The position numbers and the translations under genes are program-made. A stretch of 64,000 nucleotides of DNA from the NCBI GenBank assembly GCA_963930655.1, contig OZ005617.1:10046501-10110500 (forward strand). The letters are read 5' to 3'. The stretch's first letter is position 1, and the number at the start of each line of letters is the position of its first letter. The stretch is from Myrica gale. Lineage: Eukaryota; Streptophyta; Magnoliopsida; Fagales; Myricaceae. Below the pieces are notes generated by a model, which was given only the letters and a program-made list of their open reading frames with translations, did not search any database and was not told the DNA's origin. Below are positions 22,612 to 34,700 of the stretch, piece after piece.

Positions 22612-25590
22612 AAACCTTCAATTATTCTTCAGCTTAATGCCGGATATTAAGTACGAGATTATAATTTTAAATATTTTTTTTCATCATCCTTCTTTGTTGT
22701 AATACTCTTCTCGTGTTTTATTATGTCTAAGATATAGTTTTTATGATCTAAGTATGATTATATTTTTATATGTGTTATTGTTACAAGAATAGCTGGGCAG
22801 ACAGGGGTAAAGCTGTAATTACAGGGCTGGCCGAGTTATGCATGACAGATCAGGGTTGATAGTGGTAAAGCTATAATTACAGGGCTATCCGAGTTATAAA
22901 TGACAGGGCAGGGCTGACATGGGTAAAATTGTAATTCTAAGGTTGGCCGAGTGATGCATGACAGGGCTGGCCGTGTGATGAGAATGACAGGGTTGGCCGA
23001 ATGATGCATACTTGAACCCTGTATGCTCGGGAATTTAGTGATTTCATGCACATGACGTACTACTTTCTCATGTCATTATTCCACGTGTCTTACACCTATG
23101 GTATGCATTTAATGCCTTCTTATCTTAAAGTTTAAGTGGAGTCTTGTGATTGGCCCGCCATTACCTCACTTTTTAGCAAAGTTACGTAAGTTATGGGGTA
23201 ACTTTGGTGACTTTTTTACGATTGGTTGACATGTGATTCTCTAATATTTTGTCTAGACTAGGGTAGGCTGCATAGACTGGCCAGGGGGAATTAACCTTAA
23301 GCCTATTATTTGCACGGCAAAGAGCACAAGACTCATCCTTCTACCGATCTGCTACCAACATAACCACTAACCTAAAGGGATAATCCAGTTGACCAAAGCA
23401 AGAGAGAAAGGGAAAAACCGTAGGAAAGGAAGGGCCCGGGGTAATTTTTGGTCTGCACTTTTTCATTTAACAACTTTTGTCTTTTCTTGCCCTAACAAAA
23501 TGTTCTGTTGTTCAGGGGAGAAATTCAGACAAACACGTTTGAGGTAAGGGGTAGTTTGCATGATCTGTGTTGGGAGAATGTTGTAGAAAACCAACTAAAC
23601 TGTATAAGTTGTTGGACCTGTCTATTTCAGCATGTTAGTTTTAAATTTCTATAAATGTTTACTGGTCTCTTCATATCTAAAGCTTATAGATAATTTATAA
23701 GTTTAGAGAGACAGATCTTAACACACGAAGAGCATATGAAAAAGGTAGGCCTTGTTAGTGAAAATTGTGCACTGTTCAAAAAAACCCCATGAAATACTTG
23801 GAGATTTGCCCTAAAAATTTGTGTAAGTGCAGTATATGACTACAGTAGGCCCTTTAAAAATTGTAGGGCCATCTGAGGTCGGGAAAGGTTGAAAATGTCC
23901 CTGGAGGTCTCTAAGGGCAGTTTCAATATTTCTCAAACACAACTCCATGAAAGACTTGGAGTTTTGGCTTAGAAATTTGTGTACTTGTATTATAGGAGAA
24001 AATTAGATTCTAGTAAAAATTGCAGGAAAATCAGGGGTCTGGAAAAGGTCGAAAATGCCCCTGGAGGTTTCAAGGTCAGTTTCGACATTTCACACTAGCG
24101 TTAATGTAAAAAGGTCCAAACTAGAAAACTGACTTTATGGCTGTGTAGAGCATGAAAAATAGATGGAGAAGCTCAAGTTTGAACCCAAACCAACCTGTTT
24201 AGAGGTCCTATATCACACAGCCCGTTAAGGTCCACAAATGGACGTTTGAGCCCGTTACTTTTAAATGGCCTTAGGGAGTCTTTTGAGTTAGAAAGTTGAT
24301 CCATCAGGGCCAGGAGGCCCAAATAGTACACAATTACACTTGTAAATGAAAAGAAGAAATCGTGTGCTTAAAGTTCATAGTCTTGATCTCCTATATTTGA
24401 TACGTTTTATGCAACATGTTATGAGTTGCTTGCGCATGTTTGATCTATGAACTGAAAGATGTAAAGATGAAATTGATTGATGAAAGGGGGTCGCGAAAGT
24501 GCCCTAATGAAGCTCAAAGTGAGGAAAAAGGTCATGGAATGACAAAAGAAAAGAAAAGGCCCGAAAGGGTACACATGCAAGAACCATGAATAAATGATGC
24601 AATTTTTGTGCTTTATTATTTATGCAAATGATTGAGCATCATTGATTGCATCCATATCATGAATCATTGAGTGAACCAAGATCGGGGGATGGAAACCGAA
24701 TTTACCAAGGTGTTTCCATAAATGATGGGTGACAATATCGTTCACTAAAGGGAGAGTGCAACCCACAGCTTTGAGAAAAAGGATGGGCTCCAAACCTAAA
24801 GGGGCAAAGTGCCTAATTATGAAAGGGTCCTAGTGCAGTTGGCACGGGACAAGTCCCGCAGGAGAGGAGGGACGCACAACCTAGCTCTGGGGGATAGAAC
24901 AAGAGCATACGACAGTAACACCTCAACCCCAAAGAAATGAATGAGAATTGGGTGCACAACATCATTTCATTTCATGTGTATCGATAGATGTTTTGATTTT
25001 ATGAATGGTATGAAAACATGCATACTCTATCACGTATTGTCATATGCTATGCATGCTCTTCTTTTATGATTGTCATGTCCCCTTCCCCGACCTTACTGAG
25101 TCTGAAGGACTCACCCTTTTTATGTTTATTGGTGGTTTACTTTTTATTGTTAAGCAGGAGGTGAAACTGTGGTGAAGAATGGACTGGTTCCGCTTTCTTT
25201 GATTTTACTCGGATCGTATTCCAAATGATTTCATTCGATAGAAATCTTGGTTATATAAACTCTGTGAGCATCAGGAGGCTCACCCATTTGTTAACTGATC
25301 TTTTTGTGTTTTTGGAAGGACGCTTTTGTAACTTTCTATTTGTTTTGAATTTATTTTACTAATTCATATGAGGTATATGTGGGATACGATCCCCAATGGT
25401 ACCTAAAGGTCCCTTTTTAATGAATCCATGAAACTATTATGTTTCCTTCCTTAATAGACTTATCAATTTCCAATAAAAACGTTTCCGCTAAACGCAAGTT
25501 ATCGGGCTATGAGAAGATTAGTTCGTGCCGTAATGTCCGCTTGTGTGAGCCTAGGGGGTATGTACGAGCACGGGGTGTGAAAATTTTGGT
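22612..25590 (+). mobile_element. LTR-like relic, probably Ty3-type, inside the hAT element
   Basis: Non-coding. Towards the right it has CCTTACTGAGTC...GGACTCACCC (25094-25116), GATACGATCCCC and a final CGGGGTGTGA (25572-25581), a layout of long plant Ty3-type LTRs similar to 1-2949. The stretch 24700-24960 resembles 2180-2460 in style (lists of GGG-rich phrases). Boundaries are approximate and no target duplication is visible. Fossil. Confidence 0.5.
22795..23010. repeat. Short imperfect tandem repeat
   Basis: The phrase GGGTAAA(G/A)(C/T)TGTAATT(A/C) followed by GGCCGAGT(T/G)ATGCATGACAG recurs at roughly 57-65 bp spacing, about three full copies plus partial ones. The array lies at the left side of the LTR-like relic. 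Confidence 0.6.
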
Positions 25591-26550
25591 CCTCTTGATT
25601 TACGATTTAGGAAAAAATTAGATCAAATGATCTCCTTCTGATTCTAGGAATTTTATTTCCTCTAAGCTGCAGAGACAATTTTCTTCCTAGTTCCTACTCA
25701 AAAGTCAAATGGTATGGTCCCCTCCTTTTGATTCTAGTAATATGCATACGCAAATAACAATTAACAAATCTTCTTACGCAATATACATACACAATTAACA
25801 AATCTTCCTATGCAATGTACATAGACAATTAACAAATATTAAAAATTTATAATCATAGATTCATATAGAAACAGACATGAGACAACAGACCAAGAGTTTG
25901 AAAATTGAGCATGTTACTTACAAATAGTTTTAGAGCCGAGAGGGAGAGCCAAGAGGGCGCAGAGAGAGAGAGAGCCAGAGAGCCGAGAGAGGGAAACCGG
26001 AGACTCAGAGTCAGGGAGTCGGAGCATTGAGGTCTGAGCTGAGCAATGAGTAGCGTTGCTGCCTTGTTGGAGTTTCTGCTGCTGCCTGCTGGCTTGTTAC
26101 GTTGGAGGAGGAGCCGAGGAGGAGATTGGAGAGCCTGAGCTGAGAGGTAGAAGAGAAGTAGAGAGAGAGAAAGGGAGAGTGACTCGTTGGAGGAGGACTG
26201 GAGCTTGTAGGAGTCCGAGGAGAGCATAGAGAGAGAGAGAGAGAGTGCGCGACTCGGCACAGGGTGTCGAGGAGAGAAGGGGAAATAGAGAGGGGGTTCA
26301 GGTGCGATTGTGCGTTTTAAACTAGTGTGAAACGGCGCCGTTTCACCCTCTGTGAATTTTAAAAAAATAATCAGGCCGGTCCAGATGCCATGGCTTGGGC
26401 CTTGGGTAGTTGGGGGCCTAGGCGCCTGGGGTTGGGGGGCGAGCTGGGTTGTTGGGGGGGCAGGTTGGGGTGGGCTTAAGAGTCTAACATAGAAAAATTG
26501 GATGTTTTTCTGGGCGATGGGGGTCGGCTGTCCCCATCGTCACAATGTAG
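25590..26550 (-). other. 5' region of the hAT element, GA/CT-rich
   Basis: It contains GA microsatellites (about 25955-25995, 26155-26175, 26225-26250) and then a G-rich stretch (26395-26475) next to the hAT end. The 135-codon minus-strand frame at 25853-26260 is a Ser/Leu-rich readout of the CT repeats and is not considered a gene. Confidence 0.45.
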
Positions 26551-26561
26551 TTCCGCCCCTG

Positions 26562-26930
26562 CATAGCAGGAAACTTGGCTAATACAAGGAGTTGGGAGTT
26601 TTGGACTAATCTCTTCTTGCTGCGTTGCCATGAAGTTTAATCTGTTAATTGCTTTTTCTGTGAGGAACTTTGTCTCTTCCAATTCATGCACGGCATAGGA
26701 ATTAAAACTTTGGTACACTAGACACAATCACCGATTATTCCTCATCTACTATGTCCAGCATACCTGTTTTACTTCTTCGTCCACGGCTTCTCGCTCCAGA
26801 TTGAATATTTCGATATTTCTTCCTCATTAAACTCGCTCCAGTGCATAAGGCCAACCTAGCTTCACTACTTTCCCTGATCAATGCCCTCCAAAACACCAAC
26901 CCCAACACAAAAAAAAAAATCTGGATCAAT
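26562..26930 (-). pseudogene. Fragment of an unrecognised plant gene interrupted by the hAT element
   Basis: A coherent reading on the minus strand: FWRALIRESSEARLALCTGA, then KKYRNIQSGARSRGRRSKTG, then MLDIVDEE and a stop, and after a frame change LVYQSFNSYAVHELEETKFL, then TEKAINRLNF and PTPCISQVSCY up to the hAT terminus. The composition looks protein-coding and conserved, but I do not recognise the family. One stop and one frame change near 26728-26740 indicate decay, or an exon border I cannot place. Confidence 0.4.
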
Positions 26931-27416
26931 AATTAGTAGATGAAATATGATAATTAAATATGGTCATTAAGGGTGTGAGAAGTGTAAATACTTTATAGTT
27001 ACAAAGTAAAAAGTATATTTATCTATTTTCATTTGAGGAGATAATCGTTGTTTTCTATTAATAATATCATGTATGTTACACAAGTTTATATATTTTTATT
27101 AAAAAAAATTAAATAGTAGTTTTTGTAGTAGAAGTAAAAAGATAATTGGGGTACATCAAAGATGTTCTTGGATGCGTGTTCTTTGGAGTGTAGTGGCGTG
27201 CATTCAGTTGTAGAGTCAGGATTGATGTGTTGGGGGTAGAGGCTCTAGGAATAGAAGTTGACGAAGACAATTTTTGAATCTCTATTTTTTCTTAAAAAGA
27301 CTTGTCAATTTTGTTTTTGTTCTTCAAAGATCAAAACGCAAATTCAGGGAATCAGTTCCGTCATACAGCCAAAGTAAAGAAGAAAATTTGCTCAGAAAAA
27401 ACAAAGTCTTCCGTAC
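26931..27416. other. Intergenic, AT-rich
   Basis: No gene or repeat structure recognised. Confidence 0.4.
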
Positions 27417-27650
27417 TCAACTTTGGAGGCGGCCCAACGAGTGAGGAGGTGCGCAGCGAAATTTGCACCACAAATAAGCTTTAGAGACCATTCCTGCACA
27501 AATGACAAAGTGCAGCGTATATCCCAAATAATATTTACTAATTCTCCAATCTTCACACTTGGGATAACGTTGAATGGACTTAATCACCGAGGAGTCACAT
27601 TCTAGGATAAGTCTAATTTTTTGTTCAAATGTACTAAGCACGTATTTCTA
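27417..27650 (-). mobile_element. LINE fragment, RNase H region
   Basis: Minus-strand reading LECDSSVIKSIQ, then after a frame change IRCTLSFVQEWSLKLICGAN followed by FAAHLLTRWAAS. This matches the end of the RNase H domain of plant LINEs (D-S, then W-x5-R-x-AN-x-AAH-x-LARWA). It is short and broken. Confidence 0.6.
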
Positions 27651-27764
27651 AAAAATATCTCAAAGCAATGTAAAATAAAAGACATCAAATAATAAATGAA
27701 TGGTATATTATAATAATTTAATGAATACTCAAAACAAACAAAATTAACAAAGAATAAAAGAGAG

Positions 27765-28352
27765 GGTTAATGACTATTTTGGTCCCTGAGTTTTACAATA
27801 TTTTTCAAAATGGTCCATGAGTTACAATATTTTTCAAAATGGTCCCTAAGTTTCAAATCAGTCCTTAGGTTATTGTTATTTGTCGATTTAATCATTCCGT
27901 CCAATTATGTCCCTTACACGCACAGTCAGTTAACGACGGGACACGTCATATCTAATAAGATCCTGCCACAAACCAATTTGAAAAAAAAAACTCCAAAGCT
28001 ATCCACTTTGGCATCTTCGTTAATAAAAAACGGGAGGCCACCCCATCACGAGGGAGCCCAGAGCCCAGTCGCGGCCACCCTCGCGACTCCCCTGATAAGG
28101 GGTCGACGGGAGCCACCCACCCCAGCTACGGGGGAGCCCAGATCTGGGCTCCCGTTCGCAAGGGGTGGCTTCATGTGTCAATTTTTATTTTTTATTTCAA
28201 GAAGATGCCAATGATGACAACTTTTGTGAGTTTTTTTTTTCAAATTGGTACACGTGCCGGGATCTTATTGAGTGTGATGTGTCTCGCCGTTAGCTGACTA
28301 TGCATGTAAGGAACATAATTGGACAAAAAGATTAAATCGACAAACAGATCTA
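27765..28352. mobile_element. Foldback (MULE-type) element with GC-rich core, right end truncated
   Basis: Inverted repeats: left about 27880-28050 (TTTGTCGATTTAATCATTCC and on) against right about 28160-28352 (complement of TTTGTCGATTTAATCTTTTT). The outer 110 bp of the left end (GGTCCCTGAGTTTT repeats) have no partner on the right, so that side is shortened. The core 28045-28165 is GC-rich and shares words such as GGGAGCCCAG with the core of the element at 20134-20827. Confidence 0.7.
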
Positions 28353-28739
28353 GTAACAATACATAACATCTAACTTATGTTAAAAGTAACAATACATAAC
28401 ATTTAATTGTAATATCAGAGGAAGCACCAGTCAGCATGACTGTTTCTTTTGGCTCAAAACATACCTTGGCAGCTTCCTCTATCATTTCATATTCTATTCA
28501 CATTGTTGAAAATTACTACAATGCTACAGGAAGAAAATGTACAAAGTACAAGGAATTTAAAACAGAATTATAGTTGCTATTTACAGTATTATAACAACGG
28601 AATTTGGTATCATAAAGCTAAGATCTGAGAACTAACATTCATGTAGGCTTAGAAAATCATGCCCCTCCACAAAGCTGATCAAGTTTCATCCCCAGAAACC
28701 TTCACAGGAGTGATGTTGCTTTGCCCATGGAAAGAATGC
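28353..28739. other. 3' flank of the CDC7 gene
   Basis: Includes the probable 3' UTR of the minus-strand kinase gene. AT-rich; no other gene seen. Confidence 0.5.
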
Positions 28740-31700
28740 CTAGTTCCCGAGTCTCTCCCTTCTCATGCCTTCATGGCATGGAGCGAAGAACTCGTGCTTG
28801 AGAGCTTCCTCTGCACTGATCCTTACTCGAGGGTTCACTGTTAAACACTTCTCCAAGAGATCAAAAAGTGAGTTTGGAATTTCCCCAAGAAATTCCGGTC
28901 TCTTTGTGTTTGTTTCACACCAATCCTGCAGCTTTATGGAAGGTAACCGTTGTGTATGATAGAGACCCTGCATCAGAACAAACCTGGTCAATATATGACA
29001 TCTTCTCATTTTTGTTTAACTGAACAAATGGCATATGAAAGACGTATACCACTGGAAATGATGATTCACGGTTGTGTAGCTTTGCAACTTCCCATAAATC
29101 TTCGCTTCCCCTCAGCTTCGCTATATCCTTTACGTTCCTGACAATGGCAGTGCTATGGTTGGTCAAATGGACTATGAAGATGAAAAAGTGATACTGTAAA
29201 AAGACTTTGGAAAAAGCATAGGTTCATACTGTTCAGGATCACCAAAAAAAGGCATTCTTCCAGTCATCAGGTATAGTAAGGTGACCCCTGCAGACCAAAT
29301 ATCAACCTTGGGGCCTTGATGTAAAGATTTGAACAAGACCTGCATTAATCATTCAAAACATGAGCTCCAGCTTTCCTATTTGAAAACAAAATTGAGGAAC
29401 AAGCTCGGTAATATTTGAGCGACAGGGTACAAGTAGAATGATCCATGAACTTGCAGTTCTCTCTAATACCATCTTTGGTTTAAATCCTGGTAGGACTATC
29501 TTGAAAATATATAGATTAAATTAATCAATCATTAACACCGAAAAATTATTTTTTCACCTCAGGAGCGCGGAAGCCTTTAGTTCCAACACAAGGACCTTCT
29601 TTCTTGTGTTTTCCATCCCCTAATAACAAATGAAAAAAGATCATTTGAATTATATATTTTCGTTTCTTTTAGTCCAAAGTGTTAGAATCACTAAAATAAA
29701 CACCTCTTTTATTTGTTGAGCCAGCACCGGTAACACTGGTGACAGTTGAAAGCAGGGGCATAGGAGTAATATAAACAAGCTTGCTGTCCACTTCTCTGGG
29801 AGAGGCAGAAACTCTCTTTCGACTAGGAACTGGAATACTTATTGCTTCATGATTTGGACTCTTCATTGCTTCCTGCAGCAGGCTGATGAGCTCCTTCCTA
29901 CCATGGCATGGCATAGGTTCCCTCCGCCTTTCTGCTGAAGCAGTCCTGGCGCTTGTCACATCCTTGGCTGAGGTTATGCCTGAGCCATCTGCTCCTTGAC
30001 TTTTGATGACGTTCCGACTACCCAAGCCATTATACACCTCCGCTTGCCTCAAAGCCTTTCTTTTCAGGTTCTTAGGATCTAAAGCTGACCTGGAGCCTCC
30101 TGTCGTCTCTCGATTGACTCCTTGTGAAGTTTTAGCAGTTGAGAACTTCCCATTATCAGTTTGAGATTTTGATTTGGAATTGGAAACCATAATGTGGTTG
30201 GTGGTTAAATGAGATCCTATCCTTGACCTGCCTGTAAAAGTATACAAGCTAGTAGCCTGTTTTAATTGTTTAGAAATGTGAAAGTAAGCCCACAAAGCAT
30301 TAACTGAAACATTTCTATAATGAAATAGTTTTTTTCTTTTGGGCATGAAATCTTGCACAAAGGGGTGTGGGGAGAGAGATAGAGAAAGAGGGTTTAGAAG
30401 GAAACGACAACTTTGATTTCTTCTTTTCTTTTTCCCTTCTAATTGACTTTTATGAAATAAAAAGAAGGCACGCAGTCCAGTGTCAATTCCACTGTAGTTA
30501 TGAAAATGGGAGATTAAACCAAACTAGAGAGGAAACATAGCATACCAGTGTTTCCACGATTTTGAGATAAATCCTGTCAAACACAGTAAAGAAACACAAA
30601 AGCAAACTTCAAGATTACAAACTAATGAAAACTAGGGGAAAAATCAAGTGAAAACAAACTAGAAGCTAGTGCCAAGATAAGAAGAAAAGTGTAACTAACC
30701 ATGGCAAGGTTAAAGTCGATAAGATAACCTTTATTAGTCTTCCGAGAGAAAAGGAAATTGCCAGGTTTAACATCTCTATGAAGTATTCCCTGCAAACGCA
30801 GAAGCAAAAGAACCCCTATCATGCAAAAGCAAATGAATCCAGGCAAAACATAGATATAAATTATATTTACCTGCCTATGCAGAACTGCAAGTGCTCTGAA
30901 CATGCAGTAACCATACCACTGGAGCTGAAACACATCAATTTCTTTCTTTAAAACCTGCAAGATAATGCAGTCAACATCAAATACAGAGACTAACAAAAGA
31001 ACAAAAAGCTGAAACGATCATATCCAATAATTACCTCTGGCCTATCATGGTCAACATGCTCAAGAACAAAGCAATCAGAATTCCCATGCTTGAAACAACC
31101 CTTGTATTTGATAACAAAGTTTTTACCCCTGAATTAAAAGGATTCACTTCGATGTTAAATCATAGCATTTTGGCTTTCAAACACATGCAGTTTCATATAA
31201 ATGAACTTCCATGAAATTCTTACCCAAACTGTTCCAGCATCTTCATTTCATTGCTAACATGATGCCTGTGAGCATTAGCATGAGGGCCTGCAGTGCCATT
31301 GAAATAAAAACTGAGATCAAGGAATTGTCTTCTACTTGTAAGATTTACTTCTTGTTTTGACAAGTGTCTCGTACTTCTAGTTGCAAGTTATTCCTCCACA
31401 ACAGGAATTTTATGATGCCATTGCGCTACACTAAACAGACTTTGGGTTACGTGCGCTGGGTGCAAGTACAAGTCTAGGTGTCAATCACTTTACTCTCTGA
31501 ATGGTTGGACAAAAGGCAAGTGCTAAGATCTTACCATCCAGTTAAATTCAATACAAGGTCAAAATGAAGCACACACGTAACTTAGGAGTCAAGCGCGGTA
31601 TTTCAGTCATATAGAACAATTGAGAAACAAAGATGCAAAAGTTAAGAGCATAGTTGATGGAGCGTCCTCATTTCAGTTGCAGCCACAAATATGAGGAAGT

Positions 31701-34700
31701 TTGATGCATATCCCTTATCTTAATGCAATGGCTAAATTAGTCCGTACGTCCTTGGCTTTGACCTTTTCCCAGATTCGTCCTTAGGGTTCGATTTTCCCTA
31801 CAGATAACCCCGGGGTTTGAACTCAATCCCAAGTTAGTCCTGCCGTCAATTTAATGGACGAAAATACACACGTGGATAACGGCTTACACGTGGCAGTGAC
31901 AGGTAAGTTTTTTTAAAAAATTTGGTCCAATTACATTATGACATGTGTTAGAAAATAAATAAAAATAAAAATTCTTTTAAAAAGATAAAAAAATAAATCA
32001 AAAAGTAATAAAAAACTTAATTAAACTTGAAAAAAAAAGATCGGGAGGAGGCTCCCTCTCTCTCCCCCCAGAACCCTTTGTCCCTCGCAATGGACACCAG
32101 CACATATTTTCAACAACGAAGTCACTCCCCCATGAGCCGAGACCGACCATGCATTTTCAGAATTCTCCGTCACTTTCTTCAAACACCTTACAGCACCCTC
32201 TTTCCCGAGCTCACTCCCACATTCCAACACGCGAATCAACGACGCAATAACCCCCGCACCAATCAGAAACCCCTTACACGAATTGTATCCCGCGATCACC
32301 GAGACCACCTTGGCAGATGCTTCTTGGATCTCCGTCTCATCCAAATCAAGAAAATTCACCAACACGTTTACGACATCATCCACTTCCAAAATTACTTTCA
32401 CATATTTCTCGTCCTCGACCACAACATCGTACAGATGAACCAAAGCTTGCCTTTTCATACCTGCATCGCCGACCTGGGGGGAGAGAGAGAGGGTTCTGGA
32501 GGGAGAGAGAGAGAGAGGGTTCTGGGGGAGAGAGAGAGCCTCCTCCCGATCTTTTTTTTAAAAAATTTAATTAAGTTTTTTATTACTTTTTGATTTATTT
32601 TTTTATCTTTTTAAAAGATTTTTTATTTTTATTTATTTTCTAACACGTGTCATAATGTAATTGAACCAAATTTTTTAAAAAAACTTACTTGTCACTGCCA
32701 CGTGTAAGCCGTTATCCACGTGTGTATTTCTGTCTATTAAATTGACGGCAGGACTAACTTGGGATTGAGATCAAACCCCGGGGTTATCTGTAGGGAAAAT
32801 CGAACCCTAAGGACGAATCTGGGAAAAGGCCAAACCCCAAGGACGTACGGACTAATTTAGCCTAATGCAATAATATCATGGGGGTGTTTGTTTGTGGAAA
32901 TTTTAGGATTTTGGAAATTTTGGGTATTGGGGTTTGTGAAAAGTATAGATATTTTATGGAAAAGTGAGGAGAGAGAAGATTTAATTGAATAGTATAATAT
33001 TATTTTATAATTTAATGAGGAGAGAGGGATTATTTTATGATTGTTTGAAAATTTTGAAGGGTGGAAATTTCCGGAGACAAACGCCCCCCATATCCAACAC
33101 AGTTTTTGCAATTCTTTAATATCCATAAATTTCCATTTTTTGAAGTGATTCTGTCATGAGATCTACTATTGACATAATAGTACATGCAACCATCCAGTCA
33201 TTGTAATGATTTGATTAGTCTAGCTATCAGTACTCAATCAATTAAACATAGCCTTCCTTCTTAGGCAGCCAAAAAAGAGAAAAAATATAGAACAAACTTA
33301 TGGATGCTAAAAACCCTCACCTCTTCCCTCCTGAAGAGTTTTGGCAATCAGACGGATCCCAGTAATAATTCTATGTGAGATGGTGTTTTCCATAAACAAC
33401 ATAAAAGACTAGATTTACACTGTAACATAATTGCACAAGGAAAATTTACAAGTCTAAGGCATTCTTTATAGATAAGACAACCTAAACCGCTTCTTCTTTT
33501 TTCCTCTACACGGAATTGCAGTTTAAGTCCCAGTAGGTTACAGTATTAGTCTGTCTAAGAAAGAGAAGTACAACCGTACAAGGAAGTCTAATTGAAGTCC
33601 AAGATGATAGGCACATTGGTTATAATGTTAACTGAAGAGATAAAAAGGTTAGAACAGGCTATATAATGTCATCCCACTTACATTTAATTGCAACAGTAGC
33701 TCCATCAGTTTTCCTCCGTGCCCTGTAAACAGTGCCATAACCTCCTGCAAGTTTGGTTTTAGAAAAAGCAATCAACAACTCACATAACACTGAACAGGTT
33801 CCAAGAGATGAGGTGGAGGTACCAAAAGGTAACCAGAGGTTTTGATACCTGAACCTTCTTCTTCTATTACCGTATACGATTCAAAGCTTGGAAGTGCTTT
33901 CTCCTCTTGCTGATCCTACAAAGTAAGAATCTGTAGCTATTAAAACTAATAATCAGTGGAGAAGCTCATTTTTCAGCTTTGGGTCAGAAGATTAACTTGA
34001 GCGAACACAACATTGATAGGACACAGATGTAGGCAACCAAGTGCATTATAAGATATCACAGGTAAGTTCCTACCTTGGGAGGAGTACATCTTGCCCCCCT
34101 TCCCTTAATAAGCATGTCATCATGATTATGCTTTAATTTCTGCGCTTTGCTTATTGAGAGCCGATGCCTCCCGCACTGCCTCTTCTCTTTGGGAGAACCA
34201 GCAACTTTACAATGCTCAGAAGACTTTGAGAAAGCATGCAAGGCTGCAGCCATTCCATCCTTGTGAAGGCTCCCAGAATCAACCAACTTTTCTTTCTGGT
34301 CATCTTCCATAACTCCTCCATTTTCAACTATTTGAACCCGTGTAGCTTCAAATGCATCATCAACGTTTCCAGCCTCTAAAGGTGATATATTTCCATATGT
34401 AGCACCTTCTGGGCCACATAAGGCACTGAATTTTCCGCTTCCAAAACCACTTTCATTTATTTTACAATCTTTGCACCCAACCAGATTATCCAAAATGGGA
34501 TTTAGAAGAGCTACTTCCTGATCCGGCTCACATGCCATTATTGGCATGTTAGGCTTCCCTTGCGGAAATAGGCTTGTATTAAGGTCACCTTCTACATGTT
34601 CAAGGTTCTTCAGCTGACATGTTACTTGACCACCGTTGAAATTGGCAAACATGGGGGGTGCAGCCATAAACTTATTTACCAATACTGAATCACCACCTGG

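Larger units (their letters stand above)
19796..26561 (-). mobile_element. Decayed hAT element, ZMYM1/DUF4371 group
   Basis: The right end reads TTCCGCCCCTG at 26551-26561, the complement of the CAGGGGCGGAA terminus of this hAT group. The left end reads CAGGAGTGGTGGAACC at 19796, an eroded version. Both are bordered outside by CATAG (19791-19795 and 26562-26566), a possible short target duplication. The transposase lies on the minus strand between them. Two other elements have landed inside: a foldback element (20134-20827) and an LTR-like relic (about 22612-25590). Confidence 0.7.

Noticed and set aside
25853-26260. 135-codon Ser/Leu-rich minus-strand frame
   Set aside because: It is a translation of GA/CT microsatellites near the hAT end.
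32027-32593. 188-codon plus-strand frame across the Pack-MULE
   Set aside because: It is the antisense shadow of the captured ARM-repeat exon, which has clear homology on the other strand.
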